Assembly: GCA_027083915.1 (NCBI GenBank)
Contig: JALWML010000278.1
Span: 1-17,762 of the forward strand
Direction: 5' to 3'
DNA length: 17,762 bases
Origin: Lysobacterales bacterium
GTDB taxonomy: Bacteria > Pseudomonadota > Gammaproteobacteria > Xanthomonadales > Marinicellaceae
Under the pieces are notes generated by a model, which saw only the letters and a list, made by a program, of their open reading frames with translations, made no database searches and had not been told where the DNA came from. The position numbers and the translations under genes were made by a program. Within the stretch, counting starts at the first letter, position 1. The number at the start of each line of letters is the position of its first letter. Shown here piece by piece: positions 14,160-17,762 of the stretch.

Positions 14160-15335
14160 ATGCTAATCAACTTCTTCTACAAACTTAAACAAGCCAAAGT
14201 TCCTGTTTCCATACAAGAGCTTTTAGTATTGCTTGATGCCATGCAAAAAGACATTGCCTTCGGTTCGATGGAAGAGTTTTATCACTTGTCCAAAATGTGT
14301 TTGGTAAAAGATGAAAAATATTATGATCGATTTGATCAAGCCTTTGGAGAATACTACGAAGGTTTAAAAGCGCGCGAAGATTTAGCATCAGCAACTATCC
14401 CTGAGAATTGGTTGCAGTCAGAATTCATGAAAAACTTGAGTGATGAAGAAAAAGCTAAAATCGAAGCTTTGGGTGGTCTGGATAAAATTTTAGAAACGCT
14501 CAAGAAAAGACTAGAAGAACAAAAGAAAAAACACGCAGGTGGCAATAAGTGGATTGGTACAGGTGGCACATCACCTTTTGGCCATGGTGGTTACAATCCT
14601 GCCGGTGTGCGTATTGGCGGTGAAAGTACCCACAGACGAGCGGTGAAAGTGTGGGAAAAACGCCAATACCGAAATCTGGATGATAACTGCGAAATTGGCA
14701 CACGCAATATTAAAGTGGCATTGCGAAAATTGCGCAAATTTGCTAGAACAGGCGTAGCTGAAGAGTTGGATTTGGATGATACAATCAAGAGTACTGCAAG
14801 AGATGCGGGTTTATTAAATATCAAACTAGTACCAGAGCGGCATAATGCTGTTAAGCTTTTGGTGTTTTTTGATATTGGTGGTTCAATGGATGATCATATT
14901 CGTACCTGTGAAAAATTATTTTCAGCGATAAAAACAGAATTTAAACACCTTGAATATTTTTATTTTCATAACTGTGTTTACGAAAACCTCTGGAAAGACA
15001 ACCGCAGAAGATACGATGAAGGCGTTAATACAAATGACATTATCAACACCTTCGGCAACGATTACCATGTTATTTTTGTCGGTGATGCAGCGATGAGTCC
15101 ATGGGAATTAGCCTACGAAAACGGCAGTGTTGAACACAATAATGCAGAACCCGGTTCTGTGTGGCTCAAACGCATCAAAGACAAATGGCAAAAAACCATC
15201 TGGCTTAATCCTGTTCCACAAGATTATTGGCGTTACACCCAAAGCACGCAAATGATTAAAGAAATCTTTGAAGATAAAATGTATCCTTTAACGGTTTCGG
15301 GTATTACCGATGGGATAAAATTTTTGTCAAAATAG
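14160..15335 (+). CDS. VWA-domain protein, COG3825/CoxE-like, MoxR partner
   Basis: The 391-residue protein begins with a helical region (about 1-130: FYKLKQAKVPVSIQELLVLL) typical of CoxE-like VWA proteins, then a Gly-rich linker (GGNKWIGTGGTSPFGHGGYN, about 128-147). The VWA domain starts near 230. Its MIDAS-like motif reads D238-I-G-G-S242-M, with Gly where DxSxS has the first Ser; from memory this DxGGSM form is common in this COG and need not mean loss of function. Downstream are FVGDAAMSPWEL and the C-terminal YPLTVSGITDGIKFL, both family features. The start is 24 bp after the toxin stop and has no clear ribosome binding site. Together with the MoxR ATPase it probably forms a chaperone-like pair in the cytoplasm. 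Confidence 0.9.
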   Translation: MLINFFYKLKQAKVPVSIQELLVLLDAMQKDIAFGSMEEFYHLSKMCLVKDEKYYDRFDQAFGEYYEGLKAREDLASATIPENWLQSEFMKNLSDEEKAKIEALGGLDKILETLKKRLEEQKKKHAGGNKWIGTGGTSPFGHGGYNPAGVRIGGESTHRRAVKVWEKRQYRNLDDNCEIGTRNIKVALRKLRKFARTGVAEELDLDDTIKSTARDAGLLNIKLVPERHNAVKLLVFFDIGGSMDDHIRTCEKLFSAIKTEFKHLEYFYFHNCVYENLWKDNRRRYDEGVNTNDIINTFGNDYHVIFVGDAAMSPWELAYENGSVEHNNAEPGSVWLKRIKDKWQKTIWLNPVPQDYWRYTQSTQMIKEIFEDKMYPLTVSGITDGIKFLSK

Positions 15336-15401
15336 CGATGCAGACTTTACTTTTGCTTAATCATCTATATAACTAATAACACTTATCATATAAACCTGTT
15401 T

Positions 15402-16745
15402 ATGAAATTGTATTTAAAAATTGGAACAGTTTTAGTCATTGCCTTAATTGCTTGGTTGTTATTGCACGATAAAGCCGAAACAACGACTCAAGTCAATAAA
15501 GTCAGTTTACAAATAAAACCAGTTGTTACTCCAGACAAACCAAAACCAAGCAAGCAGAATAAAGTCAAAAAACCTCAACCCCTAACCAATAGCGAAATTT
15601 CAAAAGAAGAAAAAGCACTTCTCGCTAAAGAATTAAAGCAATTGAGTTATATTCAGTTGTACGATATGTCAGAGGATTTATTTGATTGTATTGATTATTT
15701 AATACGACTAGATAGCCAAAGGGAAGGTGGAGATGACGGTACAAAACAAAATGTACCTATCGATTTTATGCAAGAATACTATCAAAACATTCCACGTTTC
15801 AGCCACTTAAGGCAGCAACAAGCCACCGAAACGCAACTAGGCTTTTACCGTGAACACATTGAAAACTGTAAGTCTACGGTAGCTAAAGTTAAGTCTCTCT
15901 ATAACAAAGAGGAATTAAAGACTGACAATATCTATTATATTGATACAAAGCTAAAGTCTCTCATGCAAGAAACGCAAGCTAAATCAGATGAGGAGAAGAT
16001 TCTAAAATCCATATTGGAAGATAAAGTTGACTTGCGAAAGGCTTTAGAAGAATTGTTTGAGCTAAAAGAAGGCAAACCAATGGTTACAGAGGAAGAAATT
16101 AGGGATTTAATCATTGAAATAGATGAATTGAAATGGAAAATTATTCAGGTTAAGCAAATACCTGAAGAAAATCGTGAGAAAAACTTAGCTGAAATGGAAG
16201 CTAAGCTTAAGAACCAAAAAGACTATCTGGCTTCTTTATATGAGTTTGATAAAAGTGCTTATGAGATCAAGTCAGGTGAGTTTTTCTTATTAATTGACAG
16301 AATTAAAAGTAAAATAAACAGTAAATATCCACGTGTATTTAAAGAAGTTTTTGAAGGCCTTAACTTTAAAAGCTCTCAAATCAATTTACTACCTGCTCGA
16401 TACATACTAAATAGAAGGAAACAAGCTGGTATGCAGATACCTATAATTTCTGAAACAATCTTTGAATCTGTGCCTATTGAAAATAAACGCTACTTTAATC
16501 AACTCTTACAACCTGCATTAGATTTATACCTCTGTTATCTCGGTGATGAGTGCCGATTACCAAAAAACCGTCGATTGGCTCAGTTTTGTTTTATGCCTGA
16601 AATGTATATTAATTATGAAGGGGTTTATTTTGAAGCCTGTGATATGGATTTGGAAACATTTTATTTTGACCACTATTTAACTGAGAACCAAGTTGAAGAT
16701 TTAAGCTTGATTTTTGATTACTTGGTAGAAAACTATGCAAAGTAA
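15402..16745 (+). CDS. membrane-anchored coiled-coil protein with C-terminal four-cysteine motif
   Basis: The 447-residue protein has one N-terminal hydrophobic helix (about 5-22), then a Lys/Pro-rich stretch (about 38-62) that looks like a periplasm-spanning linker. Residues about 60-330 are highly charged and helical, with heptad-like stretches (for example EEKILKSILEDKVDLRKALE) suggesting coiled coil. The C-terminal 80 residues hold LYLC, DEC, QFC and EAC (Cys378, 384, 396, 413). This pattern is repeated in the next gene (LYSC, ITC, EQC, QAC), and both also share an E-N-C segment near the middle. I do not recognise a known family. The gene ends 11 bp inside the start of its neighbour, so the pair is translationally coupled. 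The start lacks a clear ribosome binding site. Likely periplasmic side; function unknown. Confidence 0.85.
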   Translation: MKLYLKIGTVLVIALIAWLLLHDKAETTTQVNKVSLQIKPVVTPDKPKPSKQNKVKKPQPLTNSEISKEEKALLAKELKQLSYIQLYDMSEDLFDCIDYLIRLDSQREGGDDGTKQNVPIDFMQEYYQNIPRFSHLRQQQATETQLGFYREHIENCKSTVAKVKSLYNKEELKTDNIYYIDTKLKSLMQETQAKSDEEKILKSILEDKVDLRKALEELFELKEGKPMVTEEEIRDLIIEIDELKWKIIQVKQIPEENREKNLAEMEAKLKNQKDYLASLYEFDKSAYEIKSGEFFLLIDRIKSKINSKYPRVFKEVFEGLNFKSSQINLLPARYILNRRKQAGMQIPIISETIFESVPIENKRYFNQLLQPALDLYLCYLGDECRLPKNRRLAQFCFMPEMYINYEGVYFEACDMDLETFYFDHYLTENQVEDLSLIFDYLVENYAK

Positions 16746-17355
16746 AAGAATAATTTTTATTGGATTGGCAATAATTGCCATTGTGGTGTTTGTGTTTCGG
16801 AGAGGTGTTGACAAAAGTGAGCCTAAAGATACCGTAGCAAAGGAAGTTGTTACTCCAACAAAATCCATTGTCAATCACACAAAGAGCGAAAACAAAAAAG
16901 AGCCTGCGGTTTCTTCTAAAAAGGACAAACCAAAAAAAGTAGAAGAATTAAATGCAGATGATGAAGTGATGTATGAATTATCCCAACAGCAATTTAGTGA
17001 AGAGCCTGTTGTAGAACTTTTGTCGATTATGGCAATGGGTGCATCTTGTCAGCGAATGACTTATTTCGAAGTAAACTATGAAGACATAAATTACACTCAA
17101 AAAGCACAATTAATGCTAGCTCAAAATAAGGAAAACTGTCAGTCATTGCTTGAATCTTATCCATCCATCAATAGCAAATACAATATGACTGATAAAGATC
17201 GAATGTTAATACTAAAGTTGGCATCAGAATCGCACTATGCAGATTTTGTACAAAAAGCAATAGGAGTCAAATACATGGACGATGAAGCGAAGAATCGTTT
17301 TTTTTGCAGAAATGTTTGCTCATGTGTTAAAGAGCCAAAGTGCTCCACTTATTAG
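16735..17355 (+). CDS. paralogue of the upstream Cys-motif protein, N-terminal part (apparent frameshift)
   Basis: In this frame the protein is 206 residues: an N-terminal helix (about 5-20), a Lys-rich linker (about 26-70) and a helical region with GASCQR and ENCQS. After residue 190 the sense is lost: the last residues, CRNVCSCVKEPKCSTY, are unlike the rest. If one T of the run of eight (17298-17305) is skipped, reading continues from A-E-M-F-A-H through 17656 as a 306-residue protein whose tail carries LYSC, ITC, EQC and QAC (about Cys250, 258, 269, 276), matching the upstream gene. It overlaps that gene by 11 bp. The break may be a true mutation, a sequence error in the homopolymer, or slippage. 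Function unknown. Confidence 0.75.
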   Translation: MQSKRIIFIGLAIIAIVVFVFRRGVDKSEPKDTVAKEVVTPTKSIVNHTKSENKKEPAVSSKKDKPKKVEELNADDEVMYELSQQQFSEEPVVELLSIMAMGASCQRMTYFEVNYEDINYTQKAQLMLAQNKENCQSLLESYPSINSKYNMTDKDRMLILKLASESHYADFVQKAIGVKYMDDEAKNRFFCRNVCSCVKEPKCSTY

Positions 17356-17656
17356 TGCGTTACAAGCAATATCTCGTGAAAAAGAAATGCAGCCATACCT
17401 TAATCAACTAGCAACAATTTTAGGTACGGTCAATGCAAGCTATGCACAACAAATTCTGCAACAGGCCACTACTTTGTATTCTTGCCAGTACAATCAATCC
17501 ATCACCTGTTCCCCATCAAGTCAATATATGTTTGAACAATGTATTGAATACGAACAAGCTTGCGGGCTTGACGTACCGACATGGTTTGAGCTTAATCACA
17601 CCAAAGCACATAACCGAGATATTGCTAAATTAATTGCTTACTTTGAAAGTTTGTGA
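17282..17656 (+). pseudogene. C-terminal part of the frameshifted Cys-motif paralogue
   Basis: This frame can be read alone from an ATG at 17282, but the first residues (MKRRIVFF) are merely the shifted reading of the end of the previous frame. From 17306 onward it encodes about 116 residues with the conserved C-terminal domain (LQQATTLYSC, ITC, FEQC, QACGLDVPTWFEL). No ribosome binding site is apparent at 17282, so it is better read as the remainder of the gene at 16735 than as a separate gene. Confidence 0.7.
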
Positions 17657-17683
17657 ATAAACAAATAGATTAAATAAAAAAAT

Positions 17684-17762
17684 GCCATTGCGATGAGGTA
17701 CGACTGGCTTTAGAATAGTTTGGTATATAATTCAAAAAACAGTTTGTCATTGCGAGAAGGAA
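17684..17762. repeat. palindromic intergenic repeat, half copy 6 and truncated copy 7 at the window edge
   Basis: GCCATTGCGATGAGG starts at 17684 and GTCATTGCGAGAAGG at 17746, both resembling the left arm of the repeat seen at 6870. The second continues beyond the window. Between them is AT-rich sequence with TATATAATTC and no gene. Confidence 0.6.

Noticed and set aside
17433..17633. 66-residue open frame overlapping the end of the Cys-motif gene
   Set aside because: It is out of frame with the conserved cysteine pattern and has no start signal or recognisable content.
1..17762. CRISPR array, tRNA, rRNA, transposase or phage genes
   Set aside because: No regularly spaced direct repeats, no clover-leaf sequences and no transposase or phage protein motifs were seen on either strand.

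Overview
The window is AT-rich, densely coding bacterial chromosome. Gene content (YchF, lipoprotein, MoxR/VWA pair, NarL-type two-component system, large secreted kelch protein ending in a Lys-Asn-Gly-Phe-Glu tail) suggests a marine-type gammaproteobacterium, something like Marinicella or a relative near Lysobacterales. That placement is inference from recalled protein style, not from a search. No rRNA, tRNA, CRISPR, phage or transposase gene is visible.

Layout. (1) 1-3260: a possible truncated minus-strand gene at the left edge, then ychF (225-1316), a 316-bp gap with a nested palindrome, a small lipoprotein (from 1639), and a tight pair encoding a membrane-anchored glutaredoxin and a NarL/FixJ response regulator. 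(2) 3246-5087: a 7TMR-DISM-type histidine kinase on the minus strand. It converges on the response regulator with a 15-bp tail-to-tail overlap and is its likely partner. (3) 5088-12747: three genes for exported proteins (a Gly/Asn-rich protein with a basic tail; a 1180-residue double kelch propeller; a discoidin-like protein). They are separated and flanked by copies of a short palindromic repeat family, and the first two share an identical 44-bp leader block containing a terminator-like hairpin. (4) 12748-15335: a MoxR-type AAA ATPase and a COG3825-like VWA protein, with a complete ParE-type toxin-antitoxin module and its own promoter/operator between them. (5) 15402-17656: two overlapping genes for membrane-anchored proteins with a shared C-terminal four-cysteine pattern. 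The second is split by an apparent frameshift at a run of eight T. The right edge runs into two more repeat copies.

How the genes may work together. The kinase and response regulator form a plausible signalling pair, with the regulator made from the same message as the thiol-disulfide protein. MoxR and VWA proteins usually act together as a chaperone-like pair. The exported proteins look like cell-surface or secreted binding proteins (propeller, discoidin, jelly-roll-like folds) without recognisable catalytic motifs. The most unusual signals are the duplicated leader hairpin, the repeat-framed secreted genes, the split Cys-rich paralogue and the toxin-antitoxin module sitting inside the MoxR/VWA locus. 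I do not see one clear new multi-gene defence or metabolic system; the closest to undescribed are the secreted-gene cassettes and the Cys-patterned tandem pair.
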